Shown piece after piece: positions 12,154 to 24,491 of a stretch of 64,000 nucleotides of DNA; the first letter of the stretch is position 1; the number at the start of each line of letters is the position of its first letter. The position numbers and the translations under genes are program-made. The notes under the pieces were generated by a model. The model ran no database searches. It was not told the origin of the DNA and saw only the letters and a program-made list of their open reading frames with translations. Source of the stretch: Clitopilus passeckerianus (taxonomy: Eukaryota > Basidiomycota > Agaricomycetes > Agaricales > Entolomataceae); contig CALYLX010000112.1 of NCBI GenBank assembly GCA_944990035.1, positions 1,054,001-1,118,000 on the forward strand. Reading direction: 5' to 3'.

Positions 12154-13235
12154 ATGACCAGCGGAATCGACCAAAGTAAATGTGTCTTGGTAACTGGTGC
12201 TACATCTGGCATTGGTCGTGCATTGGCTCTCGCCATTGCTAAGCTACCCTCCCAGCCCAAGGTCATTGCTGCTGGACGTCGAAAGGACCGCTTGGATGAG
12301 CTCGCAAAAGCTGGCTTGGAAACTGTTCAGGTCGACTTGAATACGGACAAGGCCAGCTGGAAGAAATTTGCCGACGACATTGTTGCCAAATATCCAGACG
12401 TACGTGGCATAATTACAGCGATATGAAGTCACTTCTTCTGAAGATATTCTTGATAGTTGGATACGGTTATTCTTAGTGCTGGCATCCAGAACGAGCTTCC
12501 CATCAAGGAAGGTTTTGAATTTGACAGTGAGTTCTCTCTTCTCCCCGGCCACAAATTTCCTGACACTCTTTTCAGGGGTGACCACTGAAATGACGATCAA
12601 TTATACGTCGATTGTTGCAGTTATCACGTTCTTGCTGCCCCACTTCTTAAAGCTCTCTGTATGTGATAGGGTTTTCCTCTTCGTAAATGAGCTCAACACA
12701 ATTCAAATAGGAGCTAGGCCGACCCTCTTTCATTGTGCCCATCTCCTCCGCGCTGGGAATCGTACCAGGCCCCTTTTATGCCAATTACTCGGCGTCGAAA
12801 GCTGCTTTGCATAGTTTCAGCATTTCTTTGAGCGTTCAGCTGAACGATACCAACGTCCACGTAATTGAAGTAATTCCACCGTAAGTCAGCGCAGTATACT
12901 TCGTACAAAGAATTTACATAACCCTTTCGGCAGGCTCGTCGAATCAGAACTTCATGACAGTACGTCGAATACGTCACCCTTGCCTCCAGAATGTGCCTGA
13001 TAACTTGTTTCACGCAGATTACAAAACAACGGAGGTTCTCTCCAAGTTCTGGATGCCATTGGACCAATACACGAAAGAGACCATTGAAGGTCTTCAAAGA
13101 GGAGATCAATTCATTACCTCTGGCGCTGCCACCGATGTCTTCAATAAGTACGAGACGGGTAAGATGGAGGGTGCTGAAAATATCCATAAGATGAGCGAAA
13201 GAATCCGTGCTTCTGCCAGGGATCAAAACTTGTAG
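12154..13235 (+). CDS. Short-chain dehydrogenase/reductase, copy 1
   Basis: Classical NAD(P)H-dependent SDR of about 250 residues, probably cytosolic; substrate unknown. Rossmann motif VTGATSGIGRALALAIAKLP near the N-terminus. Cofactor-choice region AAGRRKDRLDEL, whose Arg pair after beta-2 suggests NADP(H). Other parts: VDLNTDK; LDTVILSAGIQ; the conserved Asn in MTINYTSIVAV; catalytic Ser in PISSALGIVPG; catalytic YSASKAALHSFS; then VIEVIPPLVESELHD and the C-terminal WMPLDQYTKET. Five short introns interrupt it, including one just after VESELHD. The start ATG at 12154 follows a TATA box and the leader ACCACA. It resembles DltE/YdfG-like SDRs of basidiomycetes. It forms a tandem pair with the gene at 13528; the only clear shared context is their duplication. 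Confidence 0.92.
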
Positions 13236-13330
13236 TTCATTCGTAGATGGAGCCAGGAGCATGTATCCCGCTTGGTTCAATTGAGTGTACTCGGTTATTC
13301 GGTACAGTTTCTCTGAGTCTTAGAAAGGTT

Positions 13331-14635
13331 TGATGGGTCATGTCACTGGCTTGTCTACGCTCAACGGAAATACAGCCGACAGAATGTGTCATCTGAAACC
13401 CATAACTTATGGGTAATATGTAAATGCAATGTCTGGGCTACAACGGTTTGGAAATAGATATGGAGAATTAAAGACTCCATTTCTGGCAATAACAAAATTC
13501 CCCTACATATCCACTCCCTGTACCGCAATGACTGGAATCGACCAAAGCAAATGTGTCTTGGTGACTGGCGCTACGTCTGGTATTGGTCGCGCACTGGCTC
13601 TTGCCATTGCTAAGCTGCCCTCCAAGCCCAAGGTCATTGCTGCTGGACGCAGGAGGGACCGCTTGGATGAGCTTGCAAAAACTGGCCTGGAAACTGTCGA
13701 AGTTGACCTTAATACCAACAAAGAAGGCTGGATGAAATTTGCCCTTGACATTGTCGCTAAATATCCAGAAGTGTGCGCCATGATTACAGCCGTATGAAAC
13801 AAGTTCATCTGAATACGTTCGACAGTTGGATACGGTTATTCTCAGTGCCGGCATCCAGCACGAGCTTCCCCTCAAGGAAGACTTTGACTTCGACAGTGAG
13901 CCCTCTCTCCCCCCCACCCCTCCAGCTACAAACTTACGGATATTTTTTCTCAGAGGTGACCACCGAAATGACCATCAACTATACTTCAATCGTCGCGATC
14001 ATCACGTTCTTACTCCCCCACTTCTTAAAGCTCTCGGTCTGTGCCCACGGTTTTTGTCTAATATCCCAGCTCAAAATTGTTGACTTTTCGTAGGAGCAAG
14101 GTCGACCTTCCTTCATCGCACCCATCTCTTCCGGATTGGGAATCACACCAAGCCCCTTTCATGCCAACTACTCAGCATCAAAAGCTGCCTTACATAGTTT
14201 CAGCATTTCCTTAGGTGTGCAGCTGCGCGATACCAACGTCCACGTAATGGAAATACTTCCCCCGTAAGTCGGCTCGGCATACATCTTGCACAAACATTTT
14301 ATGCAAATCCTTTCGCAGGCTTGTCGAATCAGAACTTCATGACAGTACGTCAAAATATTTCCCTGACTCCGGAAGGCATTTATTGACTGGATTACAATAG
14401 ATTATGAAAGAACTCAGGCTCTCTCCAAGTTCTGGATGCCACTGGACCAATACACGAAAGAGACTGTGGACGGTCTTCGAAGAGGAGACCGATTTATTAC
14501 CTCTGGCACTGCCACAGATGGCCTCAAGAAGTTCGAGACGGGCAAGGTCGAGGCTGCTGAAAATATTGACAAGATGACTGCGAAAGTCCGTGCTTCGACC
14601 AGGGATCAAGAGTTGTAGTTCACTCGTAGTCGAAG
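13331..14635 (+). repeat. Tandem duplication, unit 2
   Basis: Second copy of the direct repeat beginning at 11937. It retains the upstream blocks, the intron positions and the coding sequence. It differs in the TATA region and at scattered codons. Confidence 0.9.
13528..14618 (+). CDS. Short-chain dehydrogenase/reductase, copy 2
   Basis: Paralogue of the preceding SDR with the same exon structure. It keeps the Rossmann motif VTGATSGIGRALALAIAKLP, the Arg-rich cofactor loop AAGRRRDRLDEL, the NYTSIVAI segment, Ser in PISSGLGITPS, and YSASKAALHSFS. All catalytic residues are therefore present and the copy is probably functional. Differences from copy 1 cluster in the linker after beta-3, in the substrate-side segment GLGITPSPFHAN versus ALGIVPGPFYAN, and in the C-terminal helix (ERTQALSKF versus KTTEVLSKF). 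These could alter substrate use. The start at 13528 matches copy 1 but lacks one residue (MTGIDQS versus MTSGIDQS). No TATA box is seen at the equivalent promoter position. Confidence 0.92.
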
Positions 14636-14794
14636 ACGCTTGGAGCTAAGAGCGCGTTTAATATATGGATTGACCATCGCGTCGATCACCTGACTGAAAA
14701 TACTTGCTAAAAATTATCAACATCTCGATATGACTCAAACGCATTCCTTAAATTGCCTAGCCCAGTCACCAAAATTTCCCAATCCTCTACCACC

Positions 14795-16057
<1,263 letters not shown>

Positions 16058-16427
16058 AGAAATGAAAATGATGAAATGGTTCTGTTTAGAACGGTACATT
16101 GTATTATTCAGGTGACATTCCGAGAATAATAACCACGGTGATTGCGACAGTCGCATGCAATTGTTGTTTGTTGCCATGCAGCTGAATGTTGTGTTGAACT
16201 TGGTAAAAAGGCAGACAGGCTCCGACAGCCGAGATTTGATGGGATACATGAGGTGTGGCTGAAGGACCATTAACGGCTTTTCTCTGGACTCACGGCTTTC
16301 ATCGAGCCCCCTTCCTCGTCGTCGAGCGTTGAAGCTCATTCACTCCTTCCATCCCTTCTTTCTCGTGTAGTCCCAGGTGCCGGTCGCCATTATCTTCTTT
16401 CAAACAACAACTCTTCACATAACAACA
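16058..16427. other. Intergenic stretch
   Basis: 370 bp holding the LYS1 3' end and the promoter and leader of the next gene. The last 50 bases before the ATG at 16428 are CT/CA-rich, as is usual for basidiomycete 5' leaders. No gene seen. Confidence 0.5.
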
Positions 16428-17551
16428 ATGTCGAAGTTTGCACTCCCTCAAATTTCCATTTCCCCTCCTCCCGTGGAAGAACCAGTGGCAGAACCGTTCT
16501 CTCCGTTTTCCTCCTTGTCTTTGTCTCCTGTCACACCTCCCGATGAGGATGGTTTCAGGCCTGTTCACTTGACACCTCCGCCAGACTTGACGAGGTTCCA
16601 TCGCAAATCATCTCCCCTTCGCCCTCGTGATCAGATCTCAGCGACGCCCGGCGGTCTCGAGCGTCAGCGCTTTGAAGCATTGCTTGAAGCAGCCAAGGAA
16701 AGGAACTCTGTCTCAGGTGCTAAAAAGGCCATGGATCTTCGCAAGGAGATCACGCTCAAGGCTCACAAGACCAAGCATGGTATGTATTTTGTCGTCACAT
16801 CATCGGTGGCCATATTTCTTATTCTCCTTCGCTTTGATGTATAGATGAGCGTCGTGCGCTCTTCCTCTCAAAGGTCCTTGCACCTCCCTCTCCTACTGCT
16901 ACATTAACCCCGGTCACTCCCCCTGACTCGCCCTGCATCTTCCACTTCAGCCTGCCGTCTCCCGGTCTCAAGTCCCCCCTCTCTGTCTTCGACTCTCCCA
17001 CCATGGACGAGGATACTCTTACTCGTGTACCATGGATTGAGCAGGTTGATTTTCGGCGCGAACTCGGGGTCCCACACAAAGCCAAGGAACCATCCGTTCA
17101 TGCACGCCCGTTGCCCTCACTGGACCAAATTTCTGCCCGTTTAAATTCCCAAGGTGCCGCCCGGCCTCAGTCTCCCAGCCCCATCGCACGTAGTCGACGC
17201 CTTCCGGCATTCCTTACCCCCATTAACACGGAAATCAGAGACCCAGTCCCCGTCCCTGCATTCGTCATCAGCCAACCAGAGCCAATCAAACCCATCGCCA
17301 GGCCAGTTAGGAAACTTCCCAACACGCCCGTGCAACAGGCATCAGCTCAGCTCGAATCACTTGACCTTCAGACCCGTGAACGACGGGCTCACGATATGAT
17401 GTCCACCTTGAGGCGTAGGATGTTGGTATCAGGTCCCGACGATGACGATCGTAAAGCCAAATGGAAGCGTCAAAGTGCTCCTGCCGACCTCATCCCCCGT
17501 GAACGTGTTGGCTTTGAGCATCCGGTCCTCGGCTTGCCAGGTGGATTCTAA
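16428..17551 (+). CDS. Uncharacterised proline/serine-rich protein
   Basis: Two exons joined by an intron at about 16780-16844 encode about 350 residues. I recognise no domain. The N-terminus is dominated by Pro/Ser (ISPPPVEEP, SPFSSLSLSPVTPPDE), then an amphipathic basic helix LERQRFEALLEAAKERN with AKKAMDLRKEITLKAHKTKH. A repeat-like TLTPVTPPDSP and RVPWIEQVDFRREL follow. The C-terminal ERRAHDMMSTLRRRMLVS is helical, and the protein ends HPVLGLPGGF. The repeated VTPP-D phrases look like proline-directed kinase or adaptor sites (inference). The start ATG at 16428 follows ACAACA. Codon usage matches its neighbours. It is probably a lineage-restricted regulatory or scaffold protein. Confidence 0.7.
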
Positions 17552-17862
17552 ATGGCCATGTATATGCAGTCATTGTTCTCTCATTGGAGAACTTTGTGTA
17601 CTTCTGGTAATTCTCATACTTCGTTCGCGCACACAGGGATGTTTGTTGTACTCATAGAGAACGGACATTGCCTTTTTGTTATCCTACTTGTAGTATCTGT
17701 CTGCTGTATTGATACATAAGGTAGTGTACATGCCATTGGGAATGGAATGAGCTGCCAAAGAAATAGCAATCGTCTGATAAGTGATATCTGAATAGTCCCT
17801 ACATTTTTCTATTCCCTACAAAAAGATGTGCACTGCTACTGCTGGGAACCCTGATGTTGCTT
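17552..17862. other. Convergent 3' intergenic region
   Basis: 311 bp between two converging stop codons. AT-richer than the flanks, with no reading frame of note; presumably both polyadenylation regions. Confidence 0.5.
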
Positions 17863-19658
17863 TTAGTATACATGATGGCGACGTGCGGACGGGATCCTGC
17901 TTGAATGAGTAGACTTGTCAAAATTGAGGAGGTTGGAAAGGACTTCGATGCGTCGGGCTGGCACGGCCTTGAGCTGGATTATGAGAAGGTGTTGGGAATA
18001 GAACACGTACTATAATCTAGCCGAACGTTTTCATCGGCGTTTTCGAGTTCCTCGTCCGAGTTTGCGAGGGGGTCGACAGTGGTGATCATATGCCAGGCCT
18101 CTGTAAACGAAGGGAATGAGAAGCACAAGGCCTCTAGTCCATAACATACGTTGGATCATAGATCTTGGTTCAACGCGTCTTTTCAACCTCCGCGAGTGAG
18201 ATTTCTTGTGATGCGACGATCTGATTGGACCACTGGCAGGACGTAGCTGAAGGAGATCTGTTACATACGTGAACAAGGGCCGAAAACATCAGAAGGTTAA
18301 GACCAACTTTTCCTGCTATCAGCGCTGGAGGCAATTGAGGATTCCGGTTGAGGCACATAATACATGAAAGGGCCTTCCTCCAATGGTCGCTCTTCCTGCC
18401 TGTCTCGATGACGCGTGCGACGTTGTATATGACTGCCACTCGGTTCTGTCGTGAGGGGGTCATTTGAAGAAAATACGATAAATATTCAATTATCTTACCT
18501 GGGACAAATTGAGGGGCCGACTGGCTTGGTTTCTTTTTCTCAGCTTCTAGGGAGTGGACAAGCTTCTGGAGGAAAGTATTCCTTTGATTCGACATTTTCC
18601 TACCCCAGGCAATTTCATCTGCAGTGTCTATATTTTCTGTGATGCCTTCTGCGATCACCCACATGAGGGGTGCCTTTCCTGCATTTTTGCGTGAGTATCC
18701 ATCATCGAACGGATTGGGTCCTTCTGGATCCTCAAGATATCGATAGATCAGCCACAGAAAGACTTTTGCTCGGTCAACGGACCGATATTTATTGTTTGGA
18801 AGAAAGAGATCCAAGAAGGTGAAGTCATCATCGAAATGGACGCTGGCCAAAGGCTGGAAGTGGGGAAAAATGTAAGCTCGGAGATAGAAAAGAGGGGATG
18901 AATCATACCGCAGCGTGGTTTGCGAGTACAAATATTAGATTGACCACCGTGGTAGGTGGGTGCAACCGCGACCTCTAAGATTGATTTCCATCAGCGGCTC
19001 GATACTCCGATTAGGTATCCTACCAGTCGTTCTAGGATCTCGTCAGGGGTTGAGGGAGGTGCAGCCTTCACCTCAGAAGGTAGCAACGCTGCTTTCAGAC
19101 AATTCTTGATACGAGGGGCATCTTGGGCATTGCCGTCTGTTTTTTGAAGTGAGGGGACAGGATGGTATGTTCTTAGGGCCGTTTTCATCTCTGGGAAGAC
19201 TAAACATTCCATAGGACACATGTTAATTCACGGCTGCAAGATCGAGAAGGAAGAGAGCTCTAACAAGCCATTGTCGTGTTGATTCGGCCAACATTCGTGA
19301 GTAGAGATATTTTTGCCAATTCAGTGGCGAAAGCTGGGGTATCCACCATTTTATCCTTCAATACTTTGGAGCATTTACTAGACTGATACAGGGCAGAGAC
19401 ATAGAGGTCGGCAAAGGTAACCTTTTCTTCTGCTTTCCCTGGCTTGGTAAAGACAGCATTTTTATCCGAGAAAATGGATGCAAGCAGATCAAATTGAACA
19501 TCGTCGCGGGTTAGAGGCTCAGCGTCATTGCGCTTGATCGGCAAGGCTTTCCGGCTCAGATAACCGACACTATTTTGAGATTAGAGGTTGTTTTGAGCGT
19601 AAACGACGGCTTACGGAGGGATAGCTTCAGGATGCAATTGAAGGGGAGTCGATGACAT
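17863..19658 (-). CDS. Ino80 complex subunit 1 (Ies1)-like protein, paralogue A
   Basis: Homologous to the protein at 29505-31365 and to fungal Ies1, a nuclear subunit of the INO80 chromatin remodeller. A short first exon (ATG 19658) ends EAIPP. An intron follows, then RKALPIKRNDAEPLTRDDVQ and the core NVGRINTTM. After an intron comes FPEMKTALRTYHPVPSLQ, with QDAPRIKNCLKAAL. Next is RLHPPTTVVNLIFVLANHAA, then FTFLDLFLP with VDRAKVFLWLIYRYLEDPEG. The C-terminus retains EPRSMIQRAWHMITTVDPL, an acidic stretch, and RRIEVLSNLLNFDKST before the stop at 17863. It is shorter than paralogue B and lacks B's long Lys/Glu-rich segment. Exon borders at about 18150-18500 are not certain. It is divergent from TIM8 (193 bp). 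Confidence 0.78.
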
Positions 19659-19851
19659 GGTGAAGACACGAGGCAACTCGGTGTGGCATGGTTTATATGG
19701 AAAGGGAACGTGGGACAGTTGCCAGGAATTCCTTCGGACTTGGGAGGTGAAATCATAATCAGGTCAATGGATTTCCAAATTTAGTAACACATCACTCCTC
19801 GAATTTTCCTTACCTAATTCGGTCATTGCTCTGCTGTAACTCTAAGCTGCC

Positions 19852-20259
19852 ATGGACAACGTTAAATTCGACGAGGCTACTCAAGTAAGTCTAAAGCAAT
19901 GCGTAAACATACCAGCTGCTTACCACTTCCTACAGAAAGAACTCCAGGCTTTCTTGGAAAAAGAGCAAGCACAGGTACGTGTCATCTTGTCGAAGGTCTG
20001 ACATACTGAACAATTCGACAGGCCAAACTCAACTCATCTATACAAAAGTTCACTGAAGTCTGCTGGGACAAGTACGCCCGGTCTATTGCCTCTATACATC
20101 ATAATTATTAACATGTGCGTCAGATGTGTCACCGGCACACCCTCAACACGATTCTCTCGAAGTGAAGAGAGCTGCCTAGCAAACTGCGTCGAGAGATTCC
20201 TTGACACAAGTCTATTCATGGTTAGGAAGGTGCAAGAGCAACGCGGCGGATTCTCATGA
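19852..20259 (+). CDS. TIM8: Mitochondrial import inner membrane translocase subunit Tim8
   Basis: Small Tim chaperone of the intermembrane space; with Tim13 it escorts hydrophobic precursors to TIM22/TIM23. Four small exons encode about 86 residues: MDNVKFDEATQ, KELQAFLEKEQAQ, AKLNSSIQKFTEVCWDK and CVTGTPSTRFSRSEESCLAN. The last exon continues CVERFLDTSLFMVRKVQEQR to the stop at 20257-20259. The twin CX3C motifs (CWDKC and CLANC) are intact, with the spacing expected of Tim8. An intron splits the first CX3C motif. The gene is tail-to-tail with the acyltransferase (52 bp apart). Confidence 0.93.
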
Positions 20260-20311
20260 ATAGTTGATTCACCCTACATATACACCCCGCCTCTAAAGTA
20301 CACCATGTCCA

Positions 20312-21834
20312 CTATTGCCGAACCTTCCTCCATAGATATCCTACACTAGCTGGTATGAAGAAACAAAACGCGTCCAGCACCTCCAGTTTCTTGCGCAGCT
20401 TGACTGGAATTTCAAATGGCTTGATATTATCCTTGAATGTTGCTTTGTCAAGAAAGTTGGTAATTTCCGCATCTTTCTCTTCCCAGCGTTCTCGAAGCCA
20501 ATGATCGAACACTTCCTTCTCCTGTTCCGGGATATCGACCTCCGCTATCCGAGCATCAGGCTGTTTGCCAGATGACAATGTTGGCTTCCTGGTCAAATCT
20601 CCAATTGGGACCTCCTTCGCGACGTCAAACACCCGGATGTGGATGTGAACCACAGGGGGCGGGACTCCAGCGGCAAAGATAGACCGTAGGGTATAGTAGT
20701 CTTGACCGTAACCTAGAGGAGGGATTCCTGCAACGATGTTAGTCGCTTGAGGCCTGCCATGCGACGAAGAAATTACCTGGATACACCACCGTAAGGTCGA
20801 GGAGACGCAGGTCCGGCACCCGAGGGGATAGAGATCTTAGGCTGTAGTGGAGGCCTGTCGACCTTGGAAGCAGGATGTTCGTCATATCGGACTGCGCATA
20901 GTGGATTAGATTCTTTGCGCATCGACAAAGAGCGAGAGCCCACCACTCCAGTCTTTTCCGCGAATTTCTTACTGATAGGTCGGGTATTCGGGCTCACGAG
21001 TGTGCCCTCCGGATATAGCAAGAAACAGAATGGATTATCCTCTTCTTCCGCTTCCTTGCCTAGCGATGAAAGATGTGAAGCCAATTGCACACGGTCGGAC
21101 GCCCATGAACGGGCCAAAAATATGAAATTATACAGTTGCATTCCCTTGAAATATAGAGGCGATCAGCGTGTAGATAGGGACAGACGCCAAAAGACGCACC
21201 CATCCTACCACTGGTAGCCACTTCAAACTCTTCTTTAGGGTGATATAGATGTATCTGTGGACGCCCTTTGGCCCGATAAAGTAAAGTAAGCACCAAGCAT
21301 ACCACCAGTCAGCATACACCTTTCGTGACAAAGTTCAGCTTTTCTGATAAGACTTCCAGATGTAACGTACCAACCTGGTGGTTAGATATCAACACAATCT
21401 TGGTCGGAAGATTCAATCGTTCGACCTCCCCTGCCACATTTCTTGTTACGATGTTCTCAATCTCGTCGGGAGATAACTTTCCCTTTCCTTCAGTTTCAAA
21501 TGTGATACTGAGCTTGGTAGGGGCAAACCATTCGCACATCAATACTATGGCATTGACATGTGTTAATTAAGCGCCAGAAACTGTTGATTGTACCCAACTC
21601 ACTGAGCAAGCAGCCAAAGGCACCCTTAGTATATCGTATCCCTTCATCGTAAAGTCTCCTCGCCCACTGGAACGGTAGCCACCTCAGGGTAAAGAGGAAC
21701 ACGAGTTGGGTGCCATGGACCATGAAGCATCCGAAGTTGAATAGTACGACGAATAACAGGCCTTTGAAGAATCTAGCCCAGGTTACTGGAGGCCGTTTGG
21801 CCACAGGAATCTTGCAGAAGTCATCGGAAGCCAT
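20312..21834 (-). CDS. PlsC-family lysophospholipid acyltransferase (AGPAT/LCLAT-like)
   Basis: Membrane acyltransferase that would acylate a lysophospholipid such as lysophosphatidate or lysophosphatidylinositol. The start ATG at 21834 is followed by FFKGLLFVVLFNFGCFMVHG (membrane segment 1). The catalytic block NHQVYADWWYAW (NHxxxxD class), split by an intron near 21305-21370, follows. Then come KSLKWLPVVGWGMQLYNFIF and the acceptor/glycerophosphate motif FLLYPEGTLVSPNTRP (about 21030-20970). HIHIRVFDVAKEVPIG lies downstream. A C-terminal membrane stretch AFCFFIPASVGYLW ends with a stop at 20312. Order and length (about 400 residues) fit eukaryotic AGPAT3/4/5- and Cst26-like proteins. The exact substrate is not readable. 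Confidence 0.87.
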
Positions 21835-22087
21835 TGCAGACCGCGTATAGGATGCTGCTGGTGGGCTTCGGGATACAACGTAGGATACTGAGGTCACTGC
21901 GCGGCTTAGATATCCAGAGTAGGCGGCAACATACGTAAGAGTGATTGTTACATTGCGCAATGCTATGATACGGGCTTGGGAATGCCGGTGTTTCACGCGT
22001 TATCCGGGCTTCACACGTTCTCCCAACTTTATCTTCAACTTCAACTTCATAAGAATTGGATGAATCAGTACAGTATATTTATATGTA

Positions 22088-23974
22088 TTAGCACGTGAAA
22101 GGCTTTCCAACGAGCCCATCACGATAAGCTTCGACGATCAACTGTCAACATCGTTTTAGATTGGCTTTTGCACCAATGCTTCAATTGGACTCTACTGACC
22201 TTGATCGAAACATATGCTCCAGCGACACAGATGAATGCACCCGCTAGAATCGTCAGAATAGCGAGGGTGAAATGGAATGGCTTGCGCCTGCAGGCCGCCC
22301 ATCCTCCTTTGAGGTAGTATTCATCGTGTATCCAGAAGAAACCGGCAAGGCCGTAGGTATACCAGGCTGCGAACAGCGCAGCAGCGATACCAATAAGATA
22401 CGAGAAAATCGGCACGGCAACAGCGAGAATAAAGGCGACGAGGACGGCGATGAAGCATAGGAACGTCCAGGTCGACCAGCCTAGCACAGTATGTTTATAC
22501 ATATGGTCGGAATGTCTGAAGAGGCGGACGAAGACCAGCTTGGCTGCTGTGTGAGCGTACAGACCACCAGCACTGAAGACATAATGAGTCTAATAATACA
22601 GCGAGAACAGGGAGACGATCACTTACATGAGGAAGTTCGGAAGTGCAATCGCGAAGCTCGCCTTTGCCCACTTAGGCGGTAGCGAGAGCAGCGCAGGAGA
22701 AGCGACAGTGTTGCCAATGTAGACATAACTGCAAACATAAGAAACAATCGTGGCATATGTTGAGAGGCGAACTCACATAACCACGGAGAATACCACATAG
22801 AAGATGGTTGCGAAGACTTGAAGGCACCAAGCAGCTTTCATCGCATCTTCTGGGCGCTTCATCTCAGAAATGAGAATAAAGAACCTGAGAATGGAGTCAG
22901 ATTCTCCCAACTACGACGAAGCACTTGAACCAGCTCACATGAAGTGACCTAACCACGGTGGTGGTGAGTAAAGATCTGACATCGGAGAGAACCCCATCGA
23001 CGTACCAGCATAGGAGAATACAGGGTTCGTGATTGCCAAGAAAGCCTGGTAGAAATTTGAAGAGATAGCAGCTTGGACAACACGTCCGGGAACTGGGTTC
23101 GTTCCTGCTCCGACCATCGCCAAAAATGCCGAGAGACCGATCAAGCAAACGCTGAACAGTCCTAGCCATGACAACTTGTCCAGAGTCCGGGGAAGAGAAA
23201 CAACTAGTGTTGCGATAGAGAAGATGAGTAGGAGGTAGATTGTACACAATCCGTTGTCAGATAGTGTGGAGAGTGCTTGTTGACCAGAAAGTAGTTCCGA
23301 GCCCTAGATGCTGATGAGATGAATTCTGGTGCTTGATGATAAACTGGCAAGACGTACGGTGGCGCAGATGGCAAAAATAACAGTTCCGCCTCCCAATATC
23401 TCCCTGAGAATAGGGCCTCCTAGCATGTATCCGGCGTCACCCCTATCAGTTTCGTCAGACAAGGATGCACCTGTGACTAGTAGAGCCTAGACGCGTACAT
23501 GCTATGGATGTTAGGATGGTTTAGTTTGAAGTCGATAAGGAGTTTGGCGGTGTAGAGGCCGAAAGCGCCCAGGAAAATGATCTATAGCCATATTAGCAAG
23601 CCGTAACGGAATTGAAGAGACAGGAACTGACGAGGATAACAGCCGGGACAATGCCTTTAAACCGATTAGCAACCGCTGAAATTACTAAGGGCCTAAAGCC
23701 ACGTACCAACGACAGCCAAGGACGACGGCAAAGAAAGCATTCCATTGCTAACGATTTCAGCAATCATTAGCAAGGCTACGAACTGGATGGGCTCGTTAAT
23801 GTATCGTCCCTATCTGTTAATGAAAAGCGACCATACCTGCCAACTGAGCGTCTTGTAGTGAAAGTTGTGCTCCTCTTTTTCCTCGAAGACATCCCGTGCG
23901 TCTGTGTCGACAACTACCTTTGGTTTCTCAAGATCAGAGTCTTCATACTTCTCCGCGCGGTAGGTGTCGGCCAT
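22088..23974 (-). CDS. Amino acid transporter, AAAP (Aa_trans) family
   Basis: Polytopic transporter related to fungal N-system/neutral amino acid permeases. The start ATG at 23974 begins a charged cytoplasmic tail (MADTYRAEKYEDSDLEKPKV). It leads to LSWQ and MIAEIVSNGMLSLPSSLAVV, the conserved first membrane span of the family. Other recognisable parts are FLGAFGLYTAKLLIDFKLNH, ILGGGTVIFAICATGSELLS, LSWLGLFSVCLIGLSAFLAM and FFILISEMKRPEDAMKAAW. The pair FILAVAVPIFSYLIG and FFWIHDEYYLKGGW is near the C-terminus. At least eight small introns. The last exon encodes LIVEAYRDGLVGKPFTC with a stop at 22088. Around eleven hydrophobic spans are visible. The transported amino acid is unknown. Confidence 0.88.
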
Positions 23975-24491
23975 GACTCGAGGGGGAGAGAAAACGAGAA
24001 CACAAGAGCGAGCTAGAGAAACCTCGAGCGTAGTCGGTTACAAGCATATATACTCCCAATTATCGCGGAACCTGGGGATAAGATAAGCTCATGACTCCTG
24101 AGGGAAAGACTTTTAACGGCGAATATCAAATCCTCCAGGTATCCAGGCATCCGGGCCAACTTCCCCGGAGCACATGGAAAGTTGCTCAAGTGATCGAAGG
24201 TGGCCAACTTCTGAGATAGTTGGGTCCTTGCGGTGGTTCAAGTTGGTTCAATCAGATCTTTAACCGTTGCACAGTCAATCATCGGAAAGCCAAAGAGTAC
24301 GTTAAAGTAGCAAAATTCCGTTAATAAAGCACAGAATCTAGCCAAGAGCTGGCCTGAAGATATGGATAAGAGACAGGGGTTGGACTAATTATTATCATTT
24401 TTTTGCATTAAGCCGGTTCTCCGAAAGGCCGAAAGCGGGAGTGGATTGCCACGAGCAGTCCGAACGGTTGATTCATCAACCCAGGCTTACC
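23975..24491. other. Divergent intergenic region
   Basis: 517 bp between the transporter and LRR-protein start codons. It contains AT-rich patches (for example TTAATAAAGC near 24320 and ATTATTATCATTTTTTTGC near 24390) but no recognised gene or clear binding site. Confidence 0.5.

Larger units (their letters stand above)
11937..13250 (+). repeat. Tandem duplication, unit 1
   Basis: Direct repeat whose copy starts at 13331. The matching part includes about 210 bp upstream of the coding region (shared blocks TCATGTCACTG, CGACAGAATG, AAACCCATAAC) plus the whole spliced SDR gene and its first 3' bases after the stop. The offset is about 1,390 bp. The copies have diverged at many silent and some replacement positions, so this is an old duplication, not an assembly echo. 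Confidence 0.9.

Noticed and set aside
11937..14635. SDR pair as an assembly duplication
   Set aside because: Copies differ at many sites, including silent ones and in introns, so they are genuine diverged paralogues.
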